Below, piece after piece: positions 41,959 through 52,113 of a DNA stretch of 64,000 bases. Source of the DNA: Pseudomonas canadensis (GTDB taxonomy: Bacteria; Pseudomonadota; Gammaproteobacteria; Pseudomonadales; Pseudomonadaceae). Numbering within the stretch: position 1 is the first letter of the stretch; every line of letters begins with the position of its first letter. Location of the stretch: NCBI RefSeq assembly GCF_000503215.1, contig NZ_AYTD01000011.1, forward strand, positions 1-64,000, read 5' to 3'. The notes under the pieces are model-generated. The model saw only the letters and a program-made list of their open reading frames with translations, was not told where the DNA came from and made no database searches. Made by a program: the position numbers and the translations under genes.

Positions 41959-42573
41959 TTGATTCGACTTGCTGACTACATCGCCGTTTTTTCCGATTCT
42001 GCCCTGGCGCCCTGGGCTGACCTTACGCCCTGGGCGCTGGTCACCCAGGCGCCCGCCATCGTTCGCCAATTGCTAGCCGAACTGCCGGCCGACGAGTACG
42101 TCATCCAGGATGAAATCGCGGTCCACCGGACTGCCACCGTCGAGGTCGGTGCCTTGCTCAAGCCGCCATTGATTGTCGGTGCGCATTGTTTCATTGCCAG
42201 CGGTTCACTGCTGCGTGGCGGTTGCTGGCTGGATGAACACTGCATCATCGGCCCCGGCGCTGAGTTGAAGACGTCCTTCGTGTTCAGCGGCAGCAAGCTG
42301 GCGCATTTCAACTTTGTCGGTGATTCGGTGTTGGGGCAGGTGATCAATCTGGAAGCGGGGAGCATCGTCGCCAACTACCGCAATGAGCGCGATGACAAAG
42401 AAGTGTTGGTACGAGTGGACGGGGCATTGCAGCGCACCGGTTGCGATAAGTTTGGCGCGTTGCTCGGTGACCAGTGCCGGATCGGCGCCAATGCGGTATT
42501 GGCGCCCGGTGCGCTGCTCAAGCCTGCCAGCGTGGTGGGGCGCGGGCAGGTGTTTGATGCAGAGAAAGACTAG
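41959..42573 (+). CDS. Left-handed beta-helix (hexapeptide-repeat) transferase-like protein
   Basis: 204 residues with repeated hexapeptide turns (VEVGALLKPPLIVGAHCFIASGSLLRGGCWLDEHCIIG shortened here as VGALL, IVGAHC, IIGPGA, IGANAV, LAPGAL) that build a left-handed beta-helix as in LpxA or the C-terminal half of GlmU. No nucleotidyltransferase domain is present, so an acyl- or glycosyl-modification role is possible; function unknown. The start is a TTG with CGAGGG 8 bases upstream; there is no ATG nearby. It lies 42 bases after the activator gene and may be co-transcribed with it. Confidence 0.75.
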   Translation: MIRLADYIAVFSDSALAPWADLTPWALVTQAPAIVRQLLAELPADEYVIQDEIAVHRTATVEVGALLKPPLIVGAHCFIASGSLLRGGCWLDEHCIIGPGAELKTSFVFSGSKLAHFNFVGDSVLGQVINLEAGSIVANYRNERDDKEVLVRVDGALQRTGCDKFGALLGDQCRIGANAVLAPGALLKPASVVGRGQVFDAEKD

Positions 42574-43891
42574 AAGTCGGCGATAAACTGCACGCCGCCG
42601 ACGACTGCGCCGGTGGTTTGCGTCAGCCCGCCGGGGTACTTCACGTATTGCAGGTTGGGCCGCACCATCAGCCATTTTGTCGCTTGTACGCCGTAGTTGA
42701 TTTCGTAGCTGTATTCGCGACGCTGTTCGGGCACATACAGCGGGTCGTCGAGGGCGGTCACGCCATTGGCAGCGTTGAGCATCTGCGTGTTACGGGTATA
42801 GCGGTCACTGACCTGCAATTTAGACGCGCCTATGCCAACGGTGTCGTGCGGACGTGAGTCAAACGGGCCGCGGTAGATCAGGCCGACCTGGATCAGGTTT
42901 TTGATCACGCTCTTGTCCGGATCATTCATCGTCAGGTTGGCAAACAGGTTGAGCCCGCGCTTATTGTTGCCGTCGATCGTGGTCAACTGCTGCTGGCCCG
43001 ACAGCCACCAACCGTCATTGCTGGAATACATCCGATAAGGCTTTTGCGACTGGCGGCAAAGTTACCGTCGGCGTCCTTGAGCATGTCCTTGGTATTGGCG
43101 TTGTCGTAGTAGTAACCCACGTGGTATTCGGAACTCAGCCCGGCAACCTGGCCTTTCCAGATGGCCTCGATGGGAAAACTGGTGCCCTGGGAGCCGCTGA
43201 TGAAGGGTTTGAAGCCATTGCTGGCTTCGGCATTGCCAGGGTTTTTGTCATAGGCACCCACTTGCACCGCGAACTCATCGGTGAACTGGTACTTGGCACG
43301 CACCGCCCACTGGCTGATGGGGAAGCTATTCCATACGCCGTTCCAGTTGCCTTCCTGGGAGCCGCACAGGGTCACGTTCTGGAATTCACAGGGGAACTGA
43401 TCGAAGTCTTCGCCATGGCCGAAGCGCCCCAGTTTCAAGGCGAATTTGCGCTCGAAGAATTTCTGCTCGTACCAGAACTGCGAAAGCCGCCAGGCATTAC
43501 CGCCGCCAAACACTTCCATGGTGGAGGTCAGTCCGGTGGCGTTCGGCTGATGCACGCGGTCGTTGGTGATGTCTTTGCCGTGACGCTCGCCGATGCCGAT
43601 GCGAAAGGTCGCGTCCTGCCAGCCGAGCAGTTTTTGCAGGTCCATGCTCACACCGAGAATCAACTGGTCGCTCCAGCGTGCGGTGGTGTGCGAGTTGTAG
43701 CCGCCGCCGAGGTTGGAACCGACCTCGCCGACATATTTGAGGGTGAAGTCATAGCCTTGCTCGGCCAGTTGTGGACGCAGGCCGTTCCAGTCGCCGAGCA
43801 TGGCGGGTGAGTTTGGGTCCAGCAAACCGGCGCTGTGGGCGCAGGTCGACATGGCGCTGCAGAGCAGGGCCAGGGGGAGGGTGGTGCGCAT
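42570..43891 (-). pseudogene. OprB-type carbohydrate porin, frameshifted
   Basis: An OprB-family porin split in two frames. The N-terminal part (start 43891, signal peptide ending THSAGL-like, SAMLGDWNGLRP) runs to about 43045; the C-terminal part (YRMYSSNDGWWLSGQQQ to GGVQFIADF) continues in another frame to 42570. The break coincides with a TTTT run at 43042-43045: one more T there restores a continuous ~440-residue porin. This may be a sequencing error, a true inactivation or a phase-variable site. AGGAG precedes the start. It closes the L-rhamnose operon and would carry the sugar across the outer membrane. Confidence 0.85.
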
Positions 43892-43957
43892 GGAAAAGCT
43901 CCTGGGATTGTTGTTTTTATTGGGGTGGAACTCGAACTTCAGGCACACAGAGGCCCC

Positions 43958-44046
43958 TGTGGGAGCGGGCTTGCTCGTGAAAGCAGTGGTTCAGGCATGA
44001 ATCCTGTGTCTGACACACTGCATTCGCGAGCAAGCCCGTTCCCACA
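43958..44046. repeat. REP doublet, GTGGGAGCGGGCTTGCTCGC family
   Basis: A different REP family from the sulfur island. The inverted pair lies between the porin gene and the dehydrogenase gene. Confidence 0.9.
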
Positions 44047-44077
44047 TTGGAACTGTGGTGGTTGGAGGAGCGGGGTG

Positions 44078-44848
44078 TTACTGCAGGTTTACGTACAACC
44101 CGCCATCCACCAGCAACGAGGCGCCGGTTACGTAGCGCGCCATGTCCGAGGCCAGGAATACGATGGGCCCGGCCACATCATCCGGCTCACCTAGGCGACC
44201 CAGCGGCGTGCGCGCGGTCATGTAGGCGAGTTTTTCCTCATCGGCCAGGTCGTCCTTGTTGATGTCTGTGGCGATGGTGCCCGGCAGTACCGAGTTGCAG
44301 CGAATGCCGTACGGTCCCAGGGCAATTGCGCAGGATTGCATCAACGAATGCAGGCCGGCCTTGGTGGGTGTGTAGTGGGTCTGCATGCCGCCGCCGACCA
44401 GGGCGCTGATGGAGCTGACGGCGATGATCGCGCCGCCGCGACCCTGGTTTTTCATCTGGTTGGCCGCCGCCTGTACGGCGAAATAGGCACCGTTGAGGTT
44501 GGTGTTGACGGTTTTCAGGTAGACCTCGCGGGGCATGTCGAGGAACGAGTGGAACGGGCAGATACCGGCATTGTTGACGAACACGTCGACGCTGCCGAAG
44601 GCTTTTACTGCGCCGGCCACCAGCTTGTCGCCGGTGTCCGGGTCGGCGGCGTCGCCGCCCACTTCGATGGCCTGGCCGCCGAAGGACTTGATCTCCTCGA
44701 TCAACGAATACGCAGCCTCCGTACCTTGGCCGCTGCCGCTGTGGCCGATGACCACGCGGGCCCCCTGGCGCGCACATTCACGGGCGGCGGCGCGGCCGAT
44801 GCCACGGGAGGCGCCGGTGATGATCACGGTTTTGTCTGCAAGCAACAT
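44078..44848 (-). CDS. L-rhamnose 1-dehydrogenase, SDR family
   Basis: 256-residue short-chain dehydrogenase: GASRGIGRA cofactor loop, NNAG, catalytic Ser (AVSSISAL) and YTPTKAG (Tyr-x3-Lys). In the non-phosphorylative pathway it oxidises L-rhamnose to L-rhamnono-gamma-lactone. Assignment to rhamnose rests on the context: RhaT, a mutarotase, lactonase, rhamnonate dehydratase and aldolase are all in the same operon. AAGGAG precedes the start. Confidence 0.88.
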   Translation of the reverse strand: MLLADKTVIITGASRGIGRAAARECARQGARVVIGHSGSGQGTEAAYSLIEEIKSFGGQAIEVGGDAADPDTGDKLVAGAVKAFGSVDVFVNNAGICPFHSFLDMPREVYLKTVNTNLNGAYFAVQAAANQMKNQGRGGAIIAVSSISALVGGGMQTHYTPTKAGLHSLMQSCAIALGPYGIRCNSVLPGTIATDINKDDLADEEKLAYMTARTPLGRLGEPDDVAGPIVFLASDMARYVTGASLLVDGGLYVNLQ

Positions 44849-44877
44849 AAAAACTCTCCTTCAAGAAATAAGCGACA

Positions 44878-45936
44878 TCAGCCCAGGTAATTGCCGTAGC
44901 CGACCATGGCGATTGCGCCGAGGATCACTGCGATACCCGCCACCAGCACGCCTTTGTTGGCAGTACTGGTGCCGTGCCATTCGCGGAAATACAGGCCCCA
45001 GCAGTTGGACACGATGATGATGAATGACATGTGCAGTACCCAAGAGCTGGCGTCGTTCTGCAGGCGGCTTTCGCCCATGCCGTAGAAGAAAAACTGCAGA
45101 AACCACAGGGTGCCGGCAATCGCCACCAACAGGTAGTTGCCCAACAGTGGGGTGCTGCGGTCGGTGTAGTTATGGAAGGTGCGGTTGCGCCAATTCAGCC
45201 ACAAGCACCAGATACCGTTGGTGGTGAGGCCGCCCCACATGATCACCATGAAGGTCACGTTGTTCTGGAACAGACTGTTGGCGCCGTGCTCTACAGCAGC
45301 GGCGGCCAGCGGTCGTCCGGCGGAAATGCCGTAGCTGAAACACGCACTCAGTACTCCGGAGATCACCGCCACCAGCATGCCCTTGCCCAGGGAGAATTCG
45401 CTGACACTGGCGAACTTCACCGCCTGGGGCACTTCTCGTTCCTTGATCAGCCCGGCCTTGCCGCACACTGCAATGCCGACCAGCGATACGGCCACGCCCC
45501 ACAACACCCAATGCCCGCCTTGCGAGGCCAGCATCGAGGTCAGCGTACCTTCGGTCTCCGTGGTGAAGAGGTCGCGGTACAGCGCCGGCATCAATGCGCC
45601 GAGGGCCGAGGTGAGGCCCATGATCAGCGACATGCCCAGGGACAAGCCGAGGTAGCGCATGGTCAGGCCAAATGTCAGCCCGCCGATGCCCCACAACACG
45701 CCGAACAGGTAGGTCCAGAGCAGGGTGCTGGTGTCGGCGTTGCGCAGGATGTCCACCCAGCCGGGCACCGTCAGTTGCGCCGCGATCAGCGGCACGATCA
45801 GCCAGGACACCAGGCCGCCGGTGATCCAATAACTTTCCCAGGCCCAGCCGCGGACCTTCTTGTAAGGGATGTAGAAACTGCCGGAAGCGAAGCCGCCGAT
45901 AAAGTGCAGAATCACACCAAGGAGAATGATTTCCAC
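44878..45936 (-). CDS. rhaT: L-rhamnose/H+ symporter
   Basis: 352-residue, about ten-span inner-membrane transporter of the RhaT family (LHFIGGFASGSFYIPYKKVRGWAWESYW and conserved FGLTMRYLGLSLGMSL). Length matches E. coli RhaT (344). The start at 45936 is a GTG, with AGGA about 9 bases upstream. It transports L-rhamnose for the pathway encoded around it. Confidence 0.95.
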   Translation of the reverse strand: MEIILLGVILHFIGGFASGSFYIPYKKVRGWAWESYWITGGLVSWLIVPLIAAQLTVPGWVDILRNADTSTLLWTYLFGVLWGIGGLTFGLTMRYLGLSLGMSLIMGLTSALGALMPALYRDLFTTETEGTLTSMLASQGGHWVLWGVAVSLVGIAVCGKAGLIKEREVPQAVKFASVSEFSLGKGMLVAVISGVLSACFSYGISAGRPLAAAAVEHGANSLFQNNVTFMVIMWGGLTTNGIWCLWLNWRNRTFHNYTDRSTPLLGNYLLVAIAGTLWFLQFFFYGMGESRLQNDASSWVLHMSFIIIVSNCWGLYFREWHGTSTANKGVLVAGIAVILGAIAMVGYGNYLG

Positions 45937-45978
45937 GTAGTCGAATCCTTTTTTTATTGTTGTTGTGCGTCGGTTGGA

Positions 45979-46299
45979 TCAGGGGCGCGTCAGTTGGAAC
46001 ATGGGCAGCAGGTCAACACTGATCGGCGAGGCGTCTGCGTGGCTGGGCATGATGTCCTGCATGTAGGCCCACCAGCGCTGCATCAGTGCTGTACCGGGCA
46101 GTTCGTCCAGGCCGTGGACGTCTTCGTGGGTCAGCACGGCGAACAGCGCATTGCCCGGTTTATCGAAGAAAATCCGGTAATCCACCACACCCGCATTGAG
46201 CAAGGCCTGGGCCAGTTCGGGCCAGATGTCGTCGTGGCGCTTGCGGTATTCATCGGCCTGGCCGGGGTTGAGGTTCATGCGAAAGGCACGGGTCTGCAT
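45979..46299 (-). CDS. rhaM: L-rhamnose mutarotase
   Basis: 106-residue RhaM-type protein (YRKRHDDIWPEL, HEDVHGLDELPGTALMQRWWAYMQDIM). It interconverts the alpha and beta anomers so that the dehydrogenase gets its preferred form. The start codon overlaps the stop of the lactonase gene by one base (TAATG), so translation is coupled. Confidence 0.93.
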   Translation of the reverse strand: MQTRAFRMNLNPGQADEYRKRHDDIWPELAQALLNAGVVDYRIFFDKPGNALFAVLTHEDVHGLDELPGTALMQRWWAYMQDIMPSHADASPISVDLLPMFQLTRP

Positions 46300-47174
46300 T
46301 ACGGCGCTCCATGGTTGGGCGTGTAGATCCGCACCGCGTTGTGCAGGAAGAATTTGGCTTGTACAGCCTCGGGTTTACCGGCCACGCAGCGCTTGACCAG
46401 GCCCAGGGTGGTGGCAAAATCCGCCAGGTGATCGCTGTTGGGCCAGTCGCTGCCGAAAAAGCAGCGGTCTTCGCCAAAGGCTTCCCACAACACCGCCAAG
46501 CGATCGTTATAGAACGCCGTGTCGGTGATCAAGCCTTGAGGGCCGAGCTGGGGAATCTCCGCCAGTTTGGCGAACAGATTCGGGCGTTCGGCCAGGCGCA
46601 GCAGGTCGGCGTGATAGGCCGCTTCTTCGCCTGATGGCACCTGGGCGTTGGGCAGGTGGTCGATGATGATGCGCAGCTCGGGCAGCCTATCGCTCAACTG
46701 CAACAGGCCTTTGATAAGACGCGGATTTGGGTTGGCACTGTCCAGGCCACGGCCGCTGGCGGCGAGTTGGCGCAGGCCGTCGATAAAGCCCGGGCGCGCC
46801 TGGTCTTGCAGCAGGTCGCGATCCCACAGGTTGCCGTAGCGCAGGCCGAGAAACAGCGGCTCATTGACCAACGCGTCGAGGTCGACGGCAAAGCTTGAGT
46901 GCAGCGGATCCAGGTTGCCGACAAAGCCAAGCATGCGCGGTTCGCTGCGCAGGATGTCGAGCAGCCAGCGGTTATCGTCGCGCCACGGGCTGGCTTCCAC
47001 GGCAATCGCGCCGACCACATTGTGCGGCGCGGCCAGGGCCCAGTAATCCGTCGGCAGGTGCGCGGCATACAGCCGGTTACCAGGTTCAGGCCATGGAATG
47101 CCCTCGGGGCGACGTGGGTCGAACAGGTGCAAATGGCTGTCGATGATCGGGCCGCTGTAGGCAGTCAGGGGCAT
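46299..47174 (-). CDS. L-rhamnono-gamma-lactonase (amidohydrolase 2 family)
   Basis: 291-residue amidohydrolase-fold protein: IDSHLHLFDP metal-binding motif at the N-terminus, IIDHLP, and FGSDWPN with the late Asp. It would hydrolyse L-rhamnono-gamma-lactone to L-rhamnonate. The link to rhamnose is from operon position; related enzymes act on fucono- and galactonolactones. Confidence 0.86.
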   Translation of the reverse strand: MPLTAYSGPIIDSHLHLFDPRRPEGIPWPEPGNRLYAAHLPTDYWALAAPHNVVGAIAVEASPWRDDNRWLLDILRSEPRMLGFVGNLDPLHSSFAVDLDALVNEPLFLGLRYGNLWDRDLLQDQARPGFIDGLRQLAASGRGLDSANPNPRLIKGLLQLSDRLPELRIIIDHLPNAQVPSGEEAAYHADLLRLAERPNLFAKLAEIPQLGPQGLITDTAFYNDRLAVLWEAFGEDRCFFGSDWPNSDHLADFATTLGLVKRCVAGKPEAVQAKFFLHNAVRIYTPNHGAP

Positions 47175-47244
47175 GACGCAGTCCTTATCAAAAGCAAATT
47201 CGGAGGGGCCAGCACGCTAGCGCGCCCGGCCCCGATTAACCAGC

Positions 47245-48678
47245 TCAGCCTTGCAGGTACACCACATGGGTATGGGTGTACTCATACAGGCCGTGCTTGC
47301 CGTCGGCGCCGCCAATGCCGGATTTGCGCACGCCGGCATGGAAGCCCTGCATGGCCTCGAAGTTTTCACGGTTGACGTAGGTTTCACCAAAGTCGATTTC
47401 GCGCACCGCGTGCATGGCCTTGCCCAGGTCGCGGGTGTAGATCGACGAAGTCAGGCCGTAGTCGCAATCGTTGGCCAGGGCGATGGCTTCGTCGAGGTCG
47501 TCGACGATCTGGATCGGCAGCACCGGACCGAAGATCTCTTCGCGCATGATCTCCATGTCGGCGCGGCATCCAGCCAATACCGTCGGCTGGAAGTGAAAAC
47601 CCGCACCCAGGTCGGCAATCTGCCCGCCGCTGACCAACGTTGCGCCCTGGCTCAGGGCGGTGCGTACTTTGCGGTTGACGCTGTCCAGGCCCTGGCGGTT
47701 GATCAGCGGGCCCATTTCCACGTCGGTCTGGGCGATAGGGTCGCCATAGCGGGTGGCGGACATGGCTGCGCTGATGCGTTCGATAAACGGGTCGGCAACC
47801 TTGCGCTCCACGTATACCCGCTCGGCGCAGTTGCACACCTGGCCGGTATTGATGATGCGCGAATCGCGGATGGCTTTGACGGCCAGCTCCAGGTCGGCAT
47901 CCGCCAGTACGATGGCCGGTGCCTTGCCGCCCAGTTCCAGGTTGAGCTTGGTGATGTTCGGTGCGGCGGCCGTCATGATCCGCGAGCCGGTCGCCACGCT
48001 GCCGGTGAAGCTGATCATGTCGACGCCGGTGTGCGCTGTGAGCGCGCCGCCGACCCGGCCGTCGCCGCAGACCACGTTGAACACCCCGGCGGGTAGGTCG
48101 GTTTCGGCGACGAGCTTGGCGAACTCGAAGCAGTTGTTCGGGGTTTCTTCGCTGGGCTTGATCACGATGGTGTTGCCGGTGAGCAGCGCCGGCGCCATTT
48201 TGCGCGCGATCAGGAAGAACGGAAAATTCCACGGCAGGATGCCGGCCACCACGCCCAACGGCTTGCGGAACAGGAAGATATTTTCATTGGGACGGTCGCT
48301 GGTGATGATCTCGCCTTCGATGCGTCGTGCCCACTCGGCCATGTAGTCGAGATAGTCGGCGGTGAAATTCACTTCCACCTCCGCCAAACCGCTGACTTTG
48401 CCTTGTTCCAGGGTGATGGTGCGCGCCAGGTGCGCAACGTTCTCGCGCAGCTTGGCGGCGATGCGGCGCAGGTGCCCGGCACGTTCGATGGCGGGTTTGC
48501 GCGCCCACGTCTTTTGCGCCTGGCGTGCGGCGGCCAGGGCCTGGTCGACCTCGGCGGTGGTGGACGCCGGCACCTTCGACAGCAGCGCACCGGTGGCCGG
48601 GTTGAGCACGTCAATGTGCGCTTCGCTGGAGCTGAAGCGGCCATTGATGAAGTTCTGGTAAACGGGAACGGATGACAT
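47245..48678 (-). CDS. Lactaldehyde/aldehyde dehydrogenase (AldA-like)
   Basis: 477 residues of the aldehyde dehydrogenase family, length equal to E. coli AldA. Cofactor and catalytic motifs are clear: PWNFPFFL, FTGSVATG, catalytic Glu in LELGGKAP and nucleophilic Cys in NTGQVCNC. It should oxidise L-lactaldehyde, the aldolase product, to L-lactate. The start at 48678 (GAGG upstream) is preferred to a longer frame that extends into the neighbouring gene. It follows the aldolase gene by 11 bases. Confidence 0.92.
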   Translation of the reverse strand: MSSVPVYQNFINGRFSSSEAHIDVLNPATGALLSKVPASTTAEVDQALAAARQAQKTWARKPAIERAGHLRRIAAKLRENVAHLARTITLEQGKVSGLAEVEVNFTADYLDYMAEWARRIEGEIITSDRPNENIFLFRKPLGVVAGILPWNFPFFLIARKMAPALLTGNTIVIKPSEETPNNCFEFAKLVAETDLPAGVFNVVCGDGRVGGALTAHTGVDMISFTGSVATGSRIMTAAAPNITKLNLELGGKAPAIVLADADLELAVKAIRDSRIINTGQVCNCAERVYVERKVADPFIERISAAMSATRYGDPIAQTDVEMGPLINRQGLDSVNRKVRTALSQGATLVSGGQIADLGAGFHFQPTVLAGCRADMEIMREEIFGPVLPIQIVDDLDEAIALANDCDYGLTSSIYTRDLGKAMHAVREIDFGETYVNRENFEAMQGFHAGVRKSGIGGADGKHGLYEYTHTHVVYLQG

Positions 48679-48689
48679 GGGCAGGTTCC

Positions 48690-49490
48690 TCAATAAGTAC
48701 GCGCAGGCGCTTTCGTTTCGGCGGCAGGGCGATAGCGGGCAAGGGTGGCCAGGGCACTCTGGCGCAGCAGGCTGATGTCGATGGCCACCGCGATAAAGCG
48801 GCAACCCCAGGCCTGATAGCGGCGTGCATCGTCTTCGTTGGGCGCCAGGATGCCGCTGACCTTGCCGGCGGCGAGGGTGGCGTCGATGGCGTGCTTGATG
48901 CGCTCCTGGACCTCAGGATGGCCGGGGTTGCCGGCGTGACCAAGGCCGATGGACAGGTCGGCGGGGCCGATGAACACAGCGTCAACGCCTTCTACGGCGG
49001 CAATCGCGGCGACGTTTTCCACGCCAAGGCGCGATTCCACCTGCACGATCAGGCACAGCTCTTCATGGGCGGTGTTCAGGTAGTTGTCCACGCCGTCCCA
49101 GCGCGTGGCACGGGTCAGACCGCCGCCGACGCCACGGATGCCGTGGGGCGGGTAACGCATGGCACGCACCAGGGCCTGGGCCTGTTCGGCGGTTTCGACC
49201 ATGGGGATCATCAAGGTCTGGGCGCCGATATCGAGCAGTTGCTTGATCAGGCTGGCGTCACTGTTGACGGCGCGCACCACTGGCGCGGTGCTGTACGGCG
49301 CGACCGTCTGCAACTGGTTGAGGATGCTCGGAACCGTGTTGGGTGCATGTTCGCCGTCGATCAGCATCCAGTCGTATCCCAGGCTGGCGACGATCTCGGC
49401 AGCGTAGCCGGTGGCGAAACCGGCCCAGATGCCGTATTGGGTGGCGTCCTTGGCGAGGGCGGCCTTGAAGCCATTGAAGGGCATATTCAT
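48690..49490 (-). CDS. 2-keto-3-deoxy-L-rhamnonate aldolase (HpcH/HpaI family, RhmA-like)
   Basis: 266-residue class II pyruvate aldolase: WMLIDGEHAPN, metal ligands in VESRLGVEN and IGPADLSIGLG. It matches the E. coli YfaU/RhmA type, which splits 2-keto-3-deoxy-L-rhamnonate into pyruvate and L-lactaldehyde. GAGGAA precedes the start, and it lies 10 bases after the dehydratase gene. Confidence 0.92.
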   Translation of the reverse strand: MNMPFNGFKAALAKDATQYGIWAGFATGYAAEIVASLGYDWMLIDGEHAPNTVPSILNQLQTVAPYSTAPVVRAVNSDASLIKQLLDIGAQTLMIPMVETAEQAQALVRAMRYPPHGIRGVGGGLTRATRWDGVDNYLNTAHEELCLIVQVESRLGVENVAAIAAVEGVDAVFIGPADLSIGLGHAGNPGHPEVQERIKHAIDATLAAGKVSGILAPNEDDARRYQAWGCRFIAVAIDISLLRQSALATLARYRPAAETKAPARTY

Positions 49491-49500
49491 GGCGGGTTCC

Positions 49501-50685
49501 TCAGCGGTTGTAGGGACGGTGCAGTTGGCAGTCGGGGTTCAGGTCAACGCCGAAGCCCGGCTTGTCCAGCGCCGACAAACGCATGCGGCCATTCACAGGC
49601 ACCGGTTCGCCCAACAATTGCGGGTGGAACATCGGCACGACTTCATCCGCTTTGGGCGCCATCATCAGGAACTCGGCGAATGGGCTGTTATGGCGGGTGG
49701 CGACAAAGTGGTAGCTGTACACCGACGAACCGTGGGGCACGACCATTGCGTTATGCGCATCGGCCAACGCCGAGATTTTCACCAGTTCGGTGAGGCCGCC
49801 GCACCAGCCGACGTCGGGCTGGATGATGTCGCAGCAGCCCATTTCCAACAGCATACGGAACCCCCAGCGGGTGGCTTCGTGTTCGCCCGTCGTCACCAGC
49901 ATGCCTTTGGGCACGTTCTTGCGCAGGGCGGCATAGCCCCAATAATCGTCTGGGGACAACGCTTCTTCGATCCACTTCAGGCCATGCTCATGGGCGCCGA
50001 TCGCCAGCTTGGTGGCGTAGTTCAAATCCAGGCTCATCCAGCAGTCGAGCATCAGCCAGAAGTCCGGGCCGACCCGTTCACGCATGGTCGCCAGTGCTTC
50101 GAGGTTCTTGCGCAGGCCTTCTTCGCCTTCGCTGGGGCCGTGATGCAGGGGCATTTTGCCGCCGATAAAACCCATTTTCTGCGCGAGGTCCGGGCGCGCG
50201 CCGGTGGCGTAGAACTGCAGCTCATCACGCACCGCGCCGCCGAGCAGTTGGTGCACGGGTTCCTGGCGGATTTTGCCGAGCAGGTCCCACAACGCCAGGT
50301 CGACGCCGGAAATCGTGTTGATCACCAGACCCTTACGCCCGTAGTAGAGGGTGGACTGGTACATCTGGTCCCAGATTTTTTCGATGTCGGTGACGCGGGC
50401 GCCTTCGAGAAAGCGCGCCAGGTGTTTCTCGACGATGTAAGCCGCCGGTTCACCGCCAGTGGTCACAGCGAAACCGACGGTGCCGTCGCTGGCTTCGATC
50501 TCCACCACCAGGGTGCCGAGCACGTTGATGCCAAAACTGCGGCGGCTCTGGCGGTACTCGGGGTATTTGCTCATCGGCGTGGAAATATGGTCGTCGATCC
50601 AATGCCCATCGGCCTGGTCGTGGTAATCGGCGCCGCCGCCTCGCAGTACAAAGGCGCGGACGTGTTTGATGGTGAGATGACCCAT
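49501..50685 (-). CDS. L-rhamnonate dehydratase (enolase superfamily, RhmD-like)
   Basis: 394 residues of the mandelate-racemase/enolase superfamily, close to E. coli RhmD (405). Metal ligands lie in MLDCWMSLD, in the EEALSPDD segment and in [12 protein letters not shown], and the late catalytic His in [18 protein letters not shown]. It removes water from L-rhamnonate to give 2-keto-3-deoxy-L-rhamnonate. AGGAG precedes the start at 50685. Confidence 0.93.
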   Translation of the reverse strand: MGHLTIKHVRAFVLRGGGADYHDQADGHWIDDHISTPMSKYPEYRQSRRSFGINVLGTLVVEIEASDGTVGFAVTTGGEPAAYIVEKHLARFLEGARVTDIEKIWDQMYQSTLYYGRKGLVINTISGVDLALWDLLGKIRQEPVHQLLGGAVRDELQFYATGARPDLAQKMGFIGGKMPLHHGPSEGEEGLRKNLEALATMRERVGPDFWLMLDCWMSLDLNYATKLAIGAHEHGLKWIEEALSPDDYWGYAALRKNVPKGMLVTTGEHEATRWGFRMLLEMGCCDIIQPDVGWCGGLTELVKISALADAHNAMVVPHGSSVYSYHFVATRHNSPFAEFLMMAPKADEVVPMFHPQLLGEPVPVNGRMRLSALDKPGFGVDLNPDCQLHRPYNR

Positions 50686-50701
50686 GGTGTGACTCCTGGC
50701 G

Positions 50702-51997
50702 TTAAACAGTGGCCGGCGTTTTCGACGCGGTGCGGCCGGGTGAATGGATGCCCAGCACCAGCAATGCAGCCAGTACCGTGGTGGCGGACAGCAGGTACAG
50801 GCCGGCTGCCGGGGACGCGAAGGCACCTTCGGCCCAGTGCTTGATGACCGGGGCGATGAAGCCACCGAGGGCGCCGAAGGAATTGATCAGTGCAATGCCG
50901 GCTGCGGCAGCGCTGCCGGCCAGGTAGCTGGAGGGAAAGGTCCAGAACACCGGCTGCACGGCGATGAAACCCGAGGCGGCAAAACACAGCGCGAGCATGC
51001 CCAGCAGCGGGTTGGCGAAGGTCACTGAGCAGGCAATGCCGGCGGCAGCCATCAGCAGGGTCAGGCAGGCGGTCTGGCGACGCAGGCCGGTACGGTCGCT
51101 GTAGCTGGGAATCCACCAAGCTGCAAACAGTGCGCAGAGCCAGGGAATGGCCGAGACCAGCCCGACCATCAAGCCGACCTTGGTGCCGAGCAGATCGCCC
51201 ACTTGGGTCGGCAGGTAAAACACCACGCCGTAGACGCTGGCCTGGATCAGCAGGTACACCAGGCACAGGTACAACACCGGCGGTTGGCACAGCACGGTGA
51301 GCAGGCTGCGACCGTGGGAGGTTTTGTGCTGGTCTTCCTGATCCAGCAGGCTCTGCACTTGCTCACGCTCAGCCGGGGTCAGCCACTTGGCGTCGGCGGG
51401 GCGATTGTCCAGATACCAGTAGGCCCAGATGCCCACCGCGGTTGCCATCAGGCCTTCCACTGCAAACAGCCACTGCCAGCCGTGGATGCCGCCAAAACCG
51501 TCCATTTCCAGCAGCAAACCGGACAACGGGCTGCCGAAGATGAAGGCCAGTGGCGCGCCGAAATAGAAGAAGCCCATGGCTTTGCCGCGCACGGCCTGGG
51601 GGAACCAGTAGGTGAGGTAAAGAATGACGCCGGGGAAAAATCCGGCTTCGGCCACGCCGAGTAAAAAACGCAGCACATAGAAGCTGGTTTCGCTGTGGGC
51701 AAACACCATGGCGGCCGAGATCAGGCCCCAACTGACCATGATGCGGCACATCCACAGACGGGCGCCGACACGGTGCAGGATCAGGTTGCTCGGCACTTCC
51801 AGCAGCGCGTAGCCGACAAAAAACACGCCAGCGCCAAACGCAAAGGCGGCGTCGCTTAAGCCAGTGTCGGCTTGGAAAGCTTGTTTGGCGAACCCGACAT
51901 TGGCGCGGTCGAGAAAGGCCATGATGTACATCAACAGCAGGAAGGGCAGCAGTCGCCAGGAAATCTTGGCGAGCAGGGGCGCGGGGAGGGTTTTCAT
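50702..51997 (-). CDS. MFS transporter, rhamnonate/hexuronate type
   Basis: 431-residue, 12-span major facilitator of the anion:cation symporter family ([12 protein letters not shown] and [21 protein letters not shown] are typical of GudP/RhmT-like sugar-acid transporters). As first gene of the rhamnose operon it probably imports L-rhamnonate or a related acid, giving the locus both sugar and sugar-acid uptake. It is divergent from the LysR gene. Confidence 0.9.
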   Translation of the reverse strand: MKTLPAPLLAKISWRLLPFLLLMYIMAFLDRANVGFAKQAFQADTGLSDAAFAFGAGVFFVGYALLEVPSNLILHRVGARLWMCRIMVSWGLISAAMVFAHSETSFYVLRFLLGVAEAGFFPGVILYLTYWFPQAVRGKAMGFFYFGAPLAFIFGSPLSGLLLEMDGFGGIHGWQWLFAVEGLMATAVGIWAYWYLDNRPADAKWLTPAEREQVQSLLDQEDQHKTSHGRSLLTVLCQPPVLYLCLVYLLIQASVYGVVFYLPTQVGDLLGTKVGLMVGLVSAIPWLCALFAAWWIPSYSDRTGLRRQTACLTLLMAAAGIACSVTFANPLLGMLALCFAASGFIAVQPVFWTFPSSYLAGSAAAAGIALINSFGALGGFIAPVIKHWAEGAFASPAAGLYLLSATTVLAALLVLGIHSPGRTASKTPATV

Positions 51998-52080
51998 AGT
52001 GGCGTCCGATGTTTTGTTCTTATGGGACGGACTGTACGGCGGCCGAGCAATGCGCTACAAATCGAATCTCGCTTACAAGT

Positions 52081-52097
52081 GATAACCTCAGGGTATC
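52081..52097. promoter_or_regulatory. Candidate LysR operator in the divergent promoter region
   Basis: GATAACCTCAGGGTATC is a near-perfect palindrome (7-base arms, 3-base centre, one mismatch) in the 116-base gap between the MFS gene and the LysR gene, where a regulator site is expected. Confidence 0.45.
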
Positions 52098-52113
52098 GAT
52101 AACAAGGATAAAA

